Made by a program: the position numbers and the translations under genes
DNA from: Mactra quadrangularis
Lineage: Eukaryota; Mollusca; Bivalvia; Venerida; Mactridae
Direction: 5' to 3'
DNA length: 64,000 nt
Assembly (NCBI GenBank): GCA_025267735.1
Contig: CM046308.1
Coordinates: 34,957,267 to 35,021,266, forward strand
Shown: positions 36,375-47,870 of the stretch, piece by piece
Position numbering within the stretch: position 1 is the first letter of the stretch
Layout: every line of letters begins with the position of its first letter
Notes under the pieces: generated by a model
What the model saw: only the letters and a program-made list of their open reading frames with translations
Told to the model about the DNA's origin: nothing
Database searches by the model: none

Positions 36375-37305
36375 GTTAAAACTAGAGGTGAAACGATTCA
36401 AAAATTTTCGATTCGATTCGATTTCGATTTTTCATCAAACGATTCAATTTTTCGATTCAATTCGATTTTCTACTGGAATTAAATAGGACATAACAAAAAA
36501 TAAATTTTCAAAGGGAACTGTATTATCAAATAAAACTCTAAATATTGATAACAAAGTCAGCTTTCATAAACAAATGTAGCATCTAACTATCAACAGTTTT
36601 CAGACCACAGAGAGAGAGGCTACTTGGCTATCTAAGGTCTGTTAGCTTTATGTGTTTCTTCACAGCTCAGTTAACCCCTATCTGCATAATTCAGAGTTCC
36701 AGATAATTTATTTTACAAAAGAGTCATCACTCCCTAGTTTTATATCATAAAGTTTTATTTATTTATTGGAGTTAACGCCGTATCAACACAATTTAGGTCA
36801 TTTCACGGCGTCCAGATATCATAAAGAGTGACAGGTTTTTTAAAGAGTGAAACACATAAGAAAGACAATAGAACATAAATATTTATGAACAGTGCATTTT
36901 CATCTGAGGGACATCCCTCCCGGGTGACGAAAAATTCAAAGTCTAATAATACCCATTTTACAAGGTATTTAGAGCTTAAATAGTTATAAATATTTTACTG
37001 CATTTTAGCATATATAAATGACAAATCGTATTATTTCCAACTTTTTGGAACGATGCTAATTTAGCATCGTTCCAATGGTAACAAGAAAGTATAAGGTTAC
37101 TCTTTTCACGCTTCAACAATTTTCAACATAGACAAAGAGGCGTAGTTCAAGCGTGAAACTCATTAACATCTCATTTAAATGTAATACAACGCTGGCTTGT
37201 GTTGTCGTTCTTGAAACTCTTCAGGAAAAGGGAGGTAACTCTCAGGACATATAATTTTCAAACTCCCCGCAGCGGTTATCTCCCTTTATCAAATCAAAAG
37301 AGCTT

Positions 37306-37390
37306 AGTACTTGGCATTCGGAACATCCTCGGCCATTCGTTACGAAATTATTCATTCATGAAAGGTCGAGGGTGTTCCGAATGAGTACTT
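37306..37390. repeat. Palindrome inside the hAT element
   Basis: agtacttggcattcggaaca ... tgttccgaatgagtact, with inner arms ctcggcc / ggtcgag. Short MITE-like hairpin. Confidence 0.6.
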
Positions 37391-37952
37391 GGGGGAAAAC
37401 CTTAAATGAATTGTTAGAAAGTCGATGTTTTTATGAAAAATTTCAGCTTGTTTTTCCACACCAAATCTTAAAAATTTTAACGAAAATAATATGACTAAGG
37501 CAAAGCCTCAAAGCGAGCTCGACGAATCAAAACTTATATGTGGAGACGTTACCACATTTTTTTACTTGTTAGCTTGTAGACCCATAAAAGTCTGAAATAA
37601 ATGGAGATTAAAAAGAGAGAAAAGAACCTTCTAAAGGAAATCAATTTTCAAGACAAATCATCGAAACACTAATTATACACTATGATCACTCTATGTGTTT
37701 TGCTGTACATAAAAGCGTCACATCACAGAGAAATGGAAGGTAGGACTACACCTGCATCCTCACAAAAATATCATGTTCTCCAAGATGCAAATAAAACATT
37801 TGATAAGAATATATATACGGCTTCAACCCACAAAACATATCCCCTGTTTCTATTGTATTTTTTTTACTTTTAAAATTGTCACTTTTATGAACTTGCAGAT
37901 CCACGCTTGTAAACATGGCCTTATTGTAGTTGCTTCAGTGATATATTTATTC

Positions 37953-38395
37953 GAGGGCCTATTAATCAAACAAGCTAGGGGAGATAACTGCGTAATTAAT
38001 TGTATTCAAAAAAATCTGACAACATCTCATTCTTTTATGTCAGAATCATATTTCAATTCTGAAAGAAATGTATTGTACATTATTATTTATCTTTTGAATA
38101 GATGAAAAAAACGCAATAAAACATTTATTTTTTAAGATAGATATATTTTTCCTCTTTAAACAATGCCCGGTACCGTTAGGTTACGGAAACGTGCTGGTTT
38201 TATCATAAACGTCTCTTAGCGACGTCATAAACGGTGCGTTGGTAAGTATATTCGATGTAAAAAAGGTCATTAATAAATAGAGTAAAAGAACGAATAAAAG
38301 GACGAAATATGTTTTGAATTGTTATTATGGAATAAGCATCATAAAAAAACACTTTTGAAATTACTCTGTAAGTGAAAAAGGCCATGAGGCAGCTG
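37953..38395 (+). repeat. hAT internal direct repeat, copy A
   Basis: Matches 38949-39396 with many substitutions and small indels: gagggcctattaat, aagctaggggagataa, aaacaatgcccggta, gtctcttagcgacgtca, gtgcgttggtaagta. Confidence 0.82.
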
Positions 38396-38948
38396 TTAAT
38401 CTTTTAAGATCACTATAAGGATCGACAACTCTGTATGAGAGATTGTCTCTTCCGGATGCGCAGGGCGGGTTCAAAAATCAACTTCCGGTACATTTTCAAA
38501 ATACGATACTGTATAGAAACATATTCGCGTTACCGTAAAGCTCGCTTTTCGAGCTCGCTATTAACGATCTCGTTAAAAATACCCATTGATAACCAACAAT
38601 GAGAAGTTGTCAGCTCCTTTTGGTTAAAGAAAATAGTCTAGAATAATCTTTGGTTTGGTGAGATCGCTGCTGTATATGACCCTAAAATAAGTTGATGAAA
38701 ATTAATTCTTTGACTGGTTTATTTTGTTTGATAAAGTAAGATAAACCTTGCAATGAGCAAACCACTTGAGAAGTCTAGTGCTATCCTTTTGTTAAATTCT
38801 GTTAATTGATACTTAATATGAACTAAGGTGCTACCTATGGCGCGGAAAACACACTTATATGCATTACTTAAAAATAAAAAAATAAGATTGTGACTTTGGC
38901 AAAATAAAATTAAAGATATTCGGCGCTGTAAAGGATTTATTTTGTTTG

Positions 38949-39396
38949 AGGGCCTATTAATTAGATAAGCTAGGGGAGATAATTGCGTAATTTATTGCAT
39001 TCAGAAAAATCTGACAACATGTCATTCTTTTACGTCAGAATCATATTTAAATTCTGAAAGAATTGTATTGTACATATTTATTTATCTTATGAATAGAGAT
39101 GAAGGTAAAAAAGCCTCGATAAAACATTCATTTATGAAGATAGAAATGTTTTCCTCTTTAAACAATGCCCGGTAACGTTACGTTACGGTAACGTGCCGGT
39201 TTTATCATGAATGTCTCTTAGCGACGTCACGAACGGTGCGTTGGTAAGTATTTCCGATGTAAAAAGTCATAAATAAATATTTTAATGAGGAAATGAACGA
39301 ATAAAACGACCAAATATATTTTGAACTTTTATCATGGAAAAAACATCGTAAAAAAGCACGTTTGAAAATATTATGTAAGCGGTCACGAGGAAGCTG
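38949..39396 (+). repeat. hAT internal direct repeat, copy B
   Basis: Partner of 37953-38395, about 990 bases downstream; duplication old enough to have diverged. Confidence 0.82.
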
Positions 39397-39537
39397 CAAA
39401 TATTTTTATCCAATGAAAAGCCGCCAGTAGCTTCATTCATTGATCCGTATCGTTGAACGCTTGCAGTGCAATTTTCTATAGAGCGTCTTTAATCTTGATT
39501 CACAGATGATTGATTAAGCGTCTGATAAAATTGATGA

Positions 39538-39585
39538 AAATGGCGGCGCCCATGGTCTGGAGATGTTTTTCAAACTCATAGGTAT
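39538..39585 (+). promoter_or_regulatory. YY1-like AAAATGGCGGC motif in hAT element
   Basis: aaaatggcggcgcccatggt followed by a 13-codon frame ending in TAG and a GTATAT donor-like site. It resembles a captured first exon or promoter. The short frame cannot be the start of the sulfotransferase because it closes before the donor. Confidence 0.3.
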
Positions 39586-39963
39586 ATCAATTTTTCATTG
39601 ATTTTATCAGTTTTTTCAATTTTAAAGAATTAACGTACGTCATACACGTTATCTAAAAGCGCTCAAAACCCGCTCGGGTTTTCCGCGTAATACATTATTT
39701 TATAGATAATATACATAATAATATATTCTTTAATCAAAAAATAAGTTCAGGACATCGTTCCTCCAGCACTCCAGTGCTTTGATTAATGAAATGTAATGCC
39801 CATAGATAAATTGTTTATTTCTCCTTACCTACATGTACATACAGTGTACGACTCAAGTCATTATCAAAATAAAAAATATTCATCAGTGCATCAATGCCAT
39901 AATTAATGACTAGTTAAGGTTACGCTTCAACAATACAAAAAATAACAAGCATTCAGCAAATGT

Positions 39964-40112
39964 ATTGTTCGTTTTTTTTCTAAACTGTTAAAGTTTGAAT
40001 AATTTCACGGTGAATGATTACACACTATCTCAATATCTTGAGTGTAAGACAAAGAGCACGAAGTCACCGTGAAATTATTAATGTTTTGACAGTTGAGGAA
40101 AAACGAACAATA
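39964..40112. repeat. Palindromic MITE 'tttcacggtga', copy 2
   Basis: Ends attgttcgttttttttc / gaggaaaaacgaacaat with inner arms aatttcacggtga / tcaccgtgaaatt. It is related to 22020-22152 and nested in the hAT element. Confidence 0.8.
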
Positions 40113-41675
40113 GATCGCTATGACCAGCTTAATTAAGTTTGTTTAAAAATATTTTCTTTTGGCTCTGGCATGATTTAAAATGATTATCATCTCATCATAA
40201 ACGTTGAATTAATTTTAACAACTGTAGATCTATATTTATAACTTTCACACACAAATGTATATTTCAAAATAAAATTATTTTTGGTATTAAGTCAATGTAT
40301 TAGTGAAAACATACAATTATTTTCGGACATTTCATAGAATTCATTTACAATTTGTAGTAAATAAAATCTAACCAACCACACTTCGCCCGATTTTAATGGT
40401 TAAGAAAAACAAAGAGGATTTTCCCGAAAATAAACGTAAATAACCGTCAAAACGAACAATTAAGTTTACAGTTTATCTTTTAATTACTTTATTATGCTTG
40501 ATTTAATTTTGTATCATATGGAACGGAATCGCTTCAACCATTTTGACGTAATGTCATTCATTTTCGCGACACACGCTAGATAGCAATTTCATACGAAATA
40601 TCGTTTGCAATTAAAAAACTTATTGTTTTCAATGTTTTTATCTTGATTCAACAAACGATGCTTCAGGAACGACGATGTGAAAAGTTTATTTTGTTTTTCT
40701 TAAGAAAAATCCCACACAATATTGCCGATCGTGTAAAACTAAATCGACTGGTTATATCTTGGTGGCCCCTTTATCACTATACTCACTATAGGTACCAGTT
40801 TAAGGTATACATGAATGATATCAAGCGTGTTTTAACTAACTCGACGACTCCATTATCGATTTTCTGTCAGCGAGTTTATCTCCCAGCGTGTGACCGACAA
40901 TAAGGTCTAATTGACATGTACGCATAATTTACATGTATAATTGCCGCGGGCGGTCTCTCTTTTCACAACTCTTTCCTGGTTAGCAATCGTCGGTCGCTAA
41001 GGGTACACTATTTTAGTCAACTATAAAAAATATGCTTATTTTAACGAAAAAGGGCGTTTCATTCAACTACTGAAAAAGACAGTATTTCAAATAAGAATCG
41101 AATCGAAAATGCCTCTTCCGAATCGAATCGAACCGAACCGAATCGAGCATTAAAAATCGCGATTCTTTGTGAACCGCGATTAATCGTTTCACCTCTAGTT
41201 AAAACTAGCCTTTGATAGTAAAATATCATTTCTAACAGACCAGTTGGAGCAATTATTTTATAAATAGACGATGAATTGTACAAATGTTAAAGTGAGTCGA
41301 TATACGATCGCACGTATCTAGATACGTTTTCTCTCATGACACGTTTAATTAAACAGTTCTAAAACAGTCACGCAGGACTCGAGAGACAAACTGTCCCAAA
41401 TTAACTTGAGTTCAAAACATAGAATTTACGTGATGAAAACTTGTAATAAAAAGCAATTCTGGATAATACATGTATTATTATGGATTTTAGTAATGTGTTT
41501 TATGTACCTTGAAGGTTAGTAACAATGTTGATTATTTTATTGAATCATAACTCGAGGTTTTTATGTACAAATATGAAACAAACAATAACTTGTCCTCAGC
41601 AGAGGTCAAAAGGTAACTACTCTAATAAAAGCATTAATATACTGTATGTTAATATATAAATAATAGTAACATCGA

Positions 41676-42060
41676 ACTAGCGACCTGTGGTCAAGAGCTT
41701 ATAGCTGATCCACTGACAGACAGGGAGCCAATGAAGTTCTCTCACCACTGGTCTTATATGCTCATGGCGATGGGTTCTGGTGATGATTTTAGCTGCAGTA
41801 TTCTGTAGACGTTGAAGTTTATTCAGATTTGACTTTAAAGTATTAGCAAGATGAGCATTGCAATTGTCCAATATTGATGTAATTAATGAATTTACTAATG
41901 TCCTTTTGCACCCACAGTTAGATTTTTTATGCGACCGATATCATTTAGCTGATAATAAGACGACCTGCATACAATATGAACATGCTTCTCCATATCCATG
42001 TGAGGTGTTAAGTAAGCACCAAGATTTCTAATACCATTCACGACAAACTTTCATAAGCAC
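41676..42060 (-). pseudogene. LINE reverse-transcriptase fragment (CR1/L2-like)
   Basis: Minus-strand translation gives pieces of the C-terminal RT region of a non-LTR retrotransposon: IRNLGAYL, QLNDIGRIKNLT, LVNSLITSILDNCNA, then LNKLQRLQNTAAKIITRTHR and RPVVRELHWLPV. These match the conserved thumb/connection motifs of CR1/Jockey-type elements. The fragment is shifted in places, ends at a stop near 41677 and is dead. Confidence 0.82.
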
Positions 42061-42891
42061 TGGAAAAGCAAAATAGCGTTTTTTACAGGACTGAAAAAAA
42101 TAATGGACCACAAAATCTCAGTTATTTGGTTAAATATGCTGTTCGTTTTAAAGATTCGTCAAATTATCTGATTATATTACAAAATTTATTAAAATTTTTA
42201 ATAATATAGTGAATATACATGTATATTTAACGAAACTTCTAGGTACCCCGATTTCAATGTTGTTGGAAATTTTTGTTTTCGACATATATGTCCGATCGTT
42301 AATGAAAATGTGTATAGGACTATACTGCCGTCTGCATGCAAGGTTTTCATGCTATTTAATTGATGCAAAATTGGTTTTATCGTGCATGTGCTGAAAAGCG
42401 GAAATGGGCACGTGCTTCTCGTGCAAAAATCCCACGTGGTCAGTTTTGATAAAAATCATTATTGCGTTGATATGCCCAACGAAAAACCAAAAAATGGCTC
42501 AAATGTCGCTTCATCCGCTAAAATACTGATAACAAGTTATTTTAAAAAATAGACACGCCTGCAAATTTCCCACGCCTAAAAAAGATCATATACATGTACC
42601 TGTCGTGAAGGAAATCATGATCGGTTGATGCGCATTTTTGCAGGCGGTATCAGCGTCATGATCCTTCGTTATACAGTTTATTTGTAAATTTAAGACGCCG
42701 CAATTCCTCTTTCCAATGACACCACCAACTTTTGTCCAGTTAAATCCATGTCCGGTCAGCGATATCGGCACTTTGATTACAAATATATATAAAATGGTAA
42801 AAATTAAAAAAAAACATAACCACACATTTACGAAAGTGGCTCTACATATATCTATGGATGACTTTGTGTATTGTAAATGTTTCTATTTCAG
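42061..42891. other. Presumed intron or 5' flank of the sulfotransferase
   Basis: No hydrophobic-anchor exon recognised. The last bases, tgtttctatttcag (42878-42891), form a good polypyrimidine tract and acceptor. Confidence 0.45.
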
Positions 42892-44102
42892 CTAGACAAT
42901 GGTACTTTCAACCAAAGACTATTCAAATAAACAATTATCATGAAAAGAACATCATGAAAACAACGACGGAGGAAAATCAAACCAATGATAGATTCAAACT
43001 TTTTGAAAGAAGGTCAAAACTTGTTCATCAAAGTTGTGAAAAGTTGCATAAAAATATTTCAAAGCATCATACTAGCAGCTGGATTAAGACAGACCCTGTT
43101 CATTTAATATATTATTGCTATATTGCAAAAACTGGCTCGACGTTTTGGAAAAGAGTCCTAACCGTGTTGTCAAGCAATGGTACTATTAAAACTCCCTTTG
43201 AGATAACCTTAAAGGATGCACACAATTCAATCTTGAGCTTCTCGTCGATGGATTTATCGAAGAAGCTTCGAGAAGGTGGTCAGTCCTTTATGTTTGTTAG
43301 AGATCCGTTTGAAAGACTGTTTTCAGCTTATGTAAATAAGATTTATAGCCCTAATTTATTGTTTTGGGCGAATTTAAATACAGAAATTATACAGACAATT
43401 AGAAATTCGTCTAGTTCTACTAAACCATTGACGTATGGATATGACGTCACTTTCCCCGAATTTATAAAGTATGTTCTCTTTCGAAATGAACACAACGAAC
43501 GATTGGATAATCATTACAAACCGATGTTCCGTATTTGTGATCCATGTACGACGAATTACAGTTACATTGGACATTTGGAAACATTTGTTGATGACGCCAC
43601 CTACATTCTATCAAAATGGCGTCAGGAATTTGATGACGTCACATTACGATTTAATAATCTGCCTGTTGAAGCTGCAGTTGACACAGCTAGAAGTCGTGTG
43701 AGGAATCTTTTTGAGCTGAAGAATATAACATCTGAAATAAAATTTCCATTTATCAAGTTAATACTAAGAACATGGAGAGAAATGCAGATTCGTGGATATA
43801 TTTCCAAGAAAACGGAATTTCCTTTCAAAGGTGACGTCACTCATGTAACTCCTGATGACGTCATGAAAGCGATTAGAAATGCGTTAGATGAGAAACACAA
43901 TAAAACTCATACTAAAATGCAGCGTCAAGAAGCACTAATGGAAGCATATCGACAAGTATCATTAAAAGACATGGAATTGTTACGAGAATATGTATTGATT
44001 GATTGTTTGTTATTTGGTTACGATGATCGGCCTTCTATATTGTTTGACCGCTCTAAACCAATATACAACAAGTTTCTTTATTTAGACGGTTTGTCTGCAT
44101 AA
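42892..44102 (+). CDS. Carbohydrate sulfotransferase, CHST8-14-like (terminal exon)
   Basis: Transfers sulfate from PAPS to glycan acceptors in the Golgi lumen, by family (Sulfotransfer_2). Numbered from the ATG at 42858, the PAPS 5'-phosphosulfate loop is CYIAKTGSTFWKRVL (~87-101) and the 3'-phosphate site is FVRDPFERLFSAYVNKI (~146-162). Later conserved parts are DNHYKPMFRICDPC and YSYIGHLETFVDDATYIL. About 400 residues, normal for the catalytic part. The frame can start at 42858, but that ATG lies in what looks like the polypyrimidine tract of an acceptor ending at 42891, and no signal anchor follows it. An upstream exon is therefore likely; the gene is otherwise intact. The KTGSTFW loop departs from the usual PKVGCTNW form. 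AATAAA follows at 44196 and 44200. Confidence 0.88.
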
Positions 44103-44195
44103 TAATACTAACATAACCTAAAAATTTGTTTTATAATGATAATTAATTACTGATAATCTACATGATTTTGTTGTTCGTTAATGTCTCAAATGCAA

Positions 44196-44205
44196 AATAA
44201 ATAAA
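44196..44205 (+). terminator. Overlapping AATAAA poly(A) signals
   Basis: AATAAATAAA about 94 bases after the sulfotransferase stop; the likely cleavage region is 44215-44235. Confidence 0.65.
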
Positions 44206-44307
44206 TGTATTCAAGATTTTAAGATTTTGTTTTTATCATTAGATGCGGCAGTATAGACACAGCTATGCTGAAGACCTAGCTAGCGCTATATAACCATTAA
44301 TGTACTT

Positions 44308-44396
44308 GTCGCGGTTTTAGCACATAACGGTCGTAACGCAAATGCAGAAAAGAGTGAGTTACAATTTGTACGACCGTTTTGCGCTGAACCTGCGAT
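44308..44396. repeat. Imperfect palindrome
   Basis: gtcgcggttttagcacataa... pairs imperfectly with ...gcgctgaacctgcgat; central arms ggtcgta / tacgacc. Small MITE-like hairpin downstream of the sulfotransferase. Confidence 0.5.
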
Positions 44397-44591
44397 ATGA
44401 TAACAATGTGTAATAAAAGATAAGATAATGTTTGTTGACTGATATAGATGCATGTTGGTCCAGAAGAACATACATACCAGTATGAGCAATAGAGCTTGCC
44501 CCAACTGGTGTGGATTCGAACAAAGGGTTTTAATGTATGACATTTAGCTCTATAACATTGTTGAGTATGTATAAATTTGTCGCTAATGGCA

Positions 44592-44599
44592 CAACTTAT
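44592..44599. repeat. 8-bp target duplication CAACTTAT (left)
   Basis: Identical to 62301-62308 directly outside the other end of the 17.7 kb element. Confidence 0.85.
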
Positions 44600-47500
44600 G
44601 GCTATTTATACTTTGCGGAACGGAACGAAACGGAACGGAACAAACATTGAGGCACCACACGGGGCACAGCATTTTTTTACTAATATGTAAATATATTAAA
44701 TAATAATAATGAAATATTGAAACTGCCTAGCGAACAGTCGATCTAAGCCTTTTTCGAACTGAACCATCTGAAAACCCACTTCTAAATGGATATTATTTAT
44801 ATAAAATCTTCGGGACTGCAAACAGTTGTTCCGTTTCGTTCCGCAAAGTATAAATATCCCATAGAATAATGATATTCTACGGAACGGAACGGAACAAGAT
44901 TTATTTTTTCTTGTCAATGGAATTTTTCATCCTGGTATATTACAGGTACACGAATTTATTACATGCAACCTGTTTCAAAAACTATGTTCTTGACTTAGTC
45001 AAAATAGGAAGTCCTATCGCCATAAAATTTATATATTTAAATGTTTTGCACTTGTTGCAGTAATTTAATATTTATTATTCATATAAACTGACGAATGTAA
45101 AAAAAAATGAGTAGACAATCTAATTATTTTTTGGCGATATCAGGACCTCTTTAATATGTATCGAATGGCCGTCATATCAAGTACACTCATTTTGTATTAT
45201 ATAAAATTCTAAAAAAATATTAATAATCATCGTAAACAAATTAAATTTGAAAACATGCTTGTCATATATAAATTGATATTACATGCACTAATAAAGCTGA
45301 TATATTACTACTACAGTCAGCATTGTGTACAAACCATGTCTTCAACTCTATTTATTGTGATTCCGTTTCGTTCCGCAAAGTATAAATATCCCCTATGATA
45401 ATGATATTTAGCGGAACGGAACGGAACAAGATTTGTAGCTACCAACTTCCCCACAAGAATCAGAGGTGGAGGACAAATGATGTCAGACTAGCTAGATGTC
45501 TTATCAAATCGGCATGGAGAACATTGCCCACCACAAGGATCGAACTCGCGACACTGATTCTCCTACCTACTGATCTAAGCAGGCGGGTTGGAAAGTTATA
45601 TTATTATCGTAAACAAATTAAATTTAAAAATATGTTTGCCATATAATTTGACTGTGCATGCACTAATAAAGCTGAAATATCACTATTACAGTCAGCGTTG
45701 TGTTCAACTCTATAAATTGTGATTCCGTTTCGTTCCGCAAAGTATAAATATCCCCTATGATAATGATATTTAGCGGAACGGAACGGAATAAGATTTGTAG
45801 CTGCCAACTTCCCTACATGAATCAGAGGTGGAGGACAAATGATGTCAGACTAAATGTCTTATCAAATCGGCACGGAGAACATTGCCCGCCCAAGGATCGA
45901 ACTTAGACACCGACGCTCCTACTTATTGATCTAGGCGGGCGGGTTGGAAACTTCTATAATTATCGTAAACAAATTCAATTTAAAAACATATAATTTGAAT
46001 GTGCATGCACTAATAAAGCTGAAATATCACTATTACAGTCAGCGTTGTGTACAGACCTTGTCTTCAACTCTATAAATTGTGATTCCGTTTCGTTCCGCAA
46101 AGTATAAATATCCCCTAAGATAATGATATTTAGCGGAACGGAACGGAACAATATTTGTAGCTGCCAACTTCCCTACATGAATTAGAGGTGGAGGACAAAT
46201 GATGTCAGACTAAATGTCTCATTAAATCGGCACGGAGAACATTGCCCGCCCAAGGATCGAACTTAGACACCGACGCTCCTACTTATTGATCTAAGCGGGC
46301 GGGTTGGAAACTTCTATAATTATCGTAAACAAATTCAATTTAAAAACATATAATTTGAATGTGCATGCACTAATAAAGCTGAAATATCACTATTACAGTC
46401 AGCGTTGTGTACAGACTTTGTCTTCAACTCTATAAATTGTGATTCCGTTTCGCTCCGCAAAGTATAAATATCCCCTAAGATAATGATATTTAGCGGAACG
46501 GAACGGAACAATATTTGTAGCTGCCAACTTCCCTACATGAATTAGAGGTGGAGTACAAATGATGTCAGACTAAATGTCTCATTAAATCGGCACGGAGAAC
46601 ATTGCCCGCCCAAGTATCGAACTTAGACACCGACGCTCCTACTTATTGATCTAAGCGGGCGGGTTGGAAACTTCTATAATTATCGTAAACAAATTCAATT
46701 TAAAAACATATAATTTGAATGTGCATGCACTAATAAAGCTGAAATATCACTATTACAGTCAGCATTGTGTACAAACCTTGTCTTCAACTCTATTTATTGT
46801 GATTCCGTTTCGTTCCGCAAAGTATAAATATCCCCTAGGATAATGATATTTAGCGGAACGGAACGGAACACAAATTGTTATTTATGACTCATTTCCTCCT
46901 TTATAATGCTTGTATAAACTTCACCTATATATAATCAATAATGATGCATAAATTTAATAGCAGACTACATATCCTGCTAATGAAGACTCGTCACTTTGTT
47001 TTTTAGAAATGACAACATATGACTCATATACAGAAATGTGGAAACTATCTAATCTTACACAAATTAAATTTGAAAACATGTTTGCCATATATTTTTTGAA
47101 ATTACATGCACTAATAAAGCTGAAATATCACTATTACAGTCAGCATTGTGTACAAACCTTGTCTTCAACTCTATAAATTGTGATTCCGTTTCGTTCCGCA
47201 AAGTATAATTATCCCCTAGGATAATGATATTTAGCGGAACGGAACGGAACAAGATTTGTTATTCAATATCCATGTCTTCCTTTATAAGCTTGTTTAAACT
47301 TCACATATAAATAATAATTCATGATGCATATACAAAATCGCAGGCTACATATCCTGCTAATGAATACTCGTCACTTTTAGAAATCACAACATATAAATCA
47401 AATACAGAAATGTGGAACTTATAACACCGTTTTCAACAGTATTTCAGTCATGTAACGATGGGCAGTTAACCTAAACGGTGTTCCTGGATTCTGTACCCGT

Positions 47501-47870
47501 ACTTACCTGTTCTCCGCAAGTAACTGCCAACTTCCCGGATCGAACTTGCGACTCTGCGACCCGAAGACCGACGCTCTTACCTACAGACCTAAGTGTGCGT
47601 GTTGGAAACTATATCATTATCGTAAACAAATTAAATTTGAAAACATGTTTGCCATAGAATTTGAATGTGCATGCACTAATAAAACTGAAATAGCACTATT
47701 ACAGTCAGCATTATGTACAATCCTTGTCTTCAACTCTAAAATTGTGATTCCGTTTCGTTCCGCAAAGTATAAATATCCCCTAGGATAATGATATTTAGCG
47801 GAACGGAACGGAACAAGATTTCCCCTAGGATAATGATACAACGCTCATGTCGCCAAATTATACATCGCAG
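44600..47870. repeat. Left inverted arm
   Basis: Hairpin cassettes with GATTCCGTTTCGTTCCGC start at 45359, 45721, 46081, 46441, 46801, 47182 and 47746. Spacing is 362, 360, 360, 360, 381 and 564 bases. Each cassette ends GCGGAACGGAACGGAAC. Confidence 0.85.
45359..46870. repeat. 360-bp tandem array (about four units)
   Basis: Near-identical units. Each holds the hairpin cassette, a linker, and a minus-strand tRNA-like segment (about 45535-45593, 45885-45943, 46245-46303, 46605-46663). Each ends in aaagctgaaatatcactatt. Confidence 0.88.

Larger units (their letters stand above)
36383..41197. mobile_element. 4.8 kb hAT-type element, no transposase
   Basis: Terminal inverted repeats TAGAGGTGAAACGATT ... 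AATCGTTTCACCTCTA are followed inward by runs of TTCGATTCGATT-type sequence, as in many animal hAT ends. It is flanked by an exact 8-bp duplication GTTAAAAC (36375-36382 and 41198-41205). No ORF resembles a transposase; the longest plus-strand frames are 60-110 residues. The interior holds a ~440-bp direct repeat, two palindromic insertions and an AAAATGGCGGCG motif at 39538. Non-autonomous, possibly carrying captured host sequence. Confidence 0.87.

Noticed and set aside
39538..39585. First coding exon of the sulfotransferase (MAAPMVWR...)
   Set aside because: The frame meets TAG immediately before the donor-like site, so it cannot join to 42892 in frame.
44286..44543. 85-residue minus-strand ORF downstream of the sulfotransferase
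   Set aside because: Overlaps an imperfect palindrome and has no homology or splice signals.
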